Source of the DNA: Fasciolopsis buskii
Taxonomy: Eukaryota > Platyhelminthes > Trematoda > Plagiorchiida > Fasciolidae
Length of the DNA: 64,000 nucleotides
NCBI GenBank assembly: GCA_008360955.1
Contig: LUCM01004207.1
Coordinates: forward strand, 63,250 to 127,249
Direction: 5' to 3'
Shown: positions 63,701 to 64,000 of the stretch, piece after piece
How positions within the stretch are numbered: the first letter of the stretch is position 1
Layout of the letters: each line of letters begins with the position of its first letter
Position numbers and translations under genes: made by a program
The notes under the pieces: generated by a model
Databases searched by the model: none
The model's input: only the letters and a program-made list of their open reading frames with translations
Told to the model about the DNA's origin: nothing

Positions 63701-64000
63701 ATTTCAATAAAAAAATGCAGTTATTTTAGTAATTTCTATGACACAGAATACCGTCAGATTCCAGACATGCTCTGCACAACAATATTTCAAAGTACCCCTC
63801 TCGTGTTTCAACACGATCCGTTTTCGCTCCATGCCATCTAGAATCAGTATCTATGGGAGCTCAATTGCACGCAACTTTAGCACTCAACTTGACTAACCGT
63901 AATAGTGTTTCGACCGATTTCCTAAGTAACCTATTCTAAGAGCCCAAATCATTCTTCGATGAGTTTCTTTTCTCTTGATTCTTTTTGCCATGTGATGAGT
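57783..64000. other. No recognisable gene
   Basis: Chance-length frames only (maximum 84 codons). A short TC run near 61.03 kb and TATATA words near 59.35 kb are the only low-complexity notes. Confidence 0.4.

Noticed and set aside
1..64000. CRISPR arrays, rRNA genes, bacterial operons, viral genes
   Set aside because: No regularly spaced repeats, no conserved rRNA motifs, no clustered long ORFs with ribosome binding sites, and no viral protein motifs were seen on either strand.

Overview
The window looks like nuclear DNA of an animal with a large, intron-rich, repeat-containing genome. It is AT-rich by eye and has no bacterial-style gene packing or operons. The only confident features are decayed retroelements: one Penelope-like reverse transcriptase fragment and tRNA-derived SINE copies. 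The combination of Penelope-like and tRNA-SINE relics in AT-rich DNA would suit a flatworm or similar invertebrate. I could not recognise any conserved host gene that would fix the phylum, so this is a weak inference.

Layout. 1-3.7 kb: no recognised gene. 3.77-4.52 kb (+): degenerate Penelope-like (PLE) reverse transcriptase with an in-frame stop and a frameshift. 4.5-9.7 kb: nothing recognisable. 9.7-18.0 kb: several short open segments on the minus strand that are bounded by good splice signals, some of them phase-compatible in series, plus a dense cluster of nuclear-receptor half-sites at 14.75-14.84 kb. 24.59-24.70 kb (-): tRNA-derived SINE. 30.58-30.71 and 37.08-37.18 kb (-): two of the better isolated exon-like segments. 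35.8-36.0 kb: degenerate CATA/TA simple repeat. 41.26-41.29 kb: hairpin of alternating purines and pyrimidines. 41.77-42.18 kb (-): a two-exon-like pair with a 66-bp intron. 52.2 kb: CA-rich tract. 53.2 kb (-): truncated tRNA-like relic of a second family. 57.07-57.18 kb (-): second copy of the 24.6-kb SINE family. 57.76 kb: perfect 20-bp palindrome centred on an E-box. 57.8-64 kb: nothing recognised.

Coding potential. Apart from the PLE remnant, the number and length of open reading frames are about what random AT-rich sequence gives, and no frame showed a known host domain. The exon candidates rest only on an open frame plus splice-site sequence. Strong GTAAGT/GTGAGT-type donors occur by chance dozens of times in 64 kb, and exon-like segments turned up on both strands and in competing frames. 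They are listed at low confidence as places to test, not as established genes. The simplest reading is a long intron or an intergenic stretch, with retroelement fossils and possibly a few exons of one or more long-intron genes.
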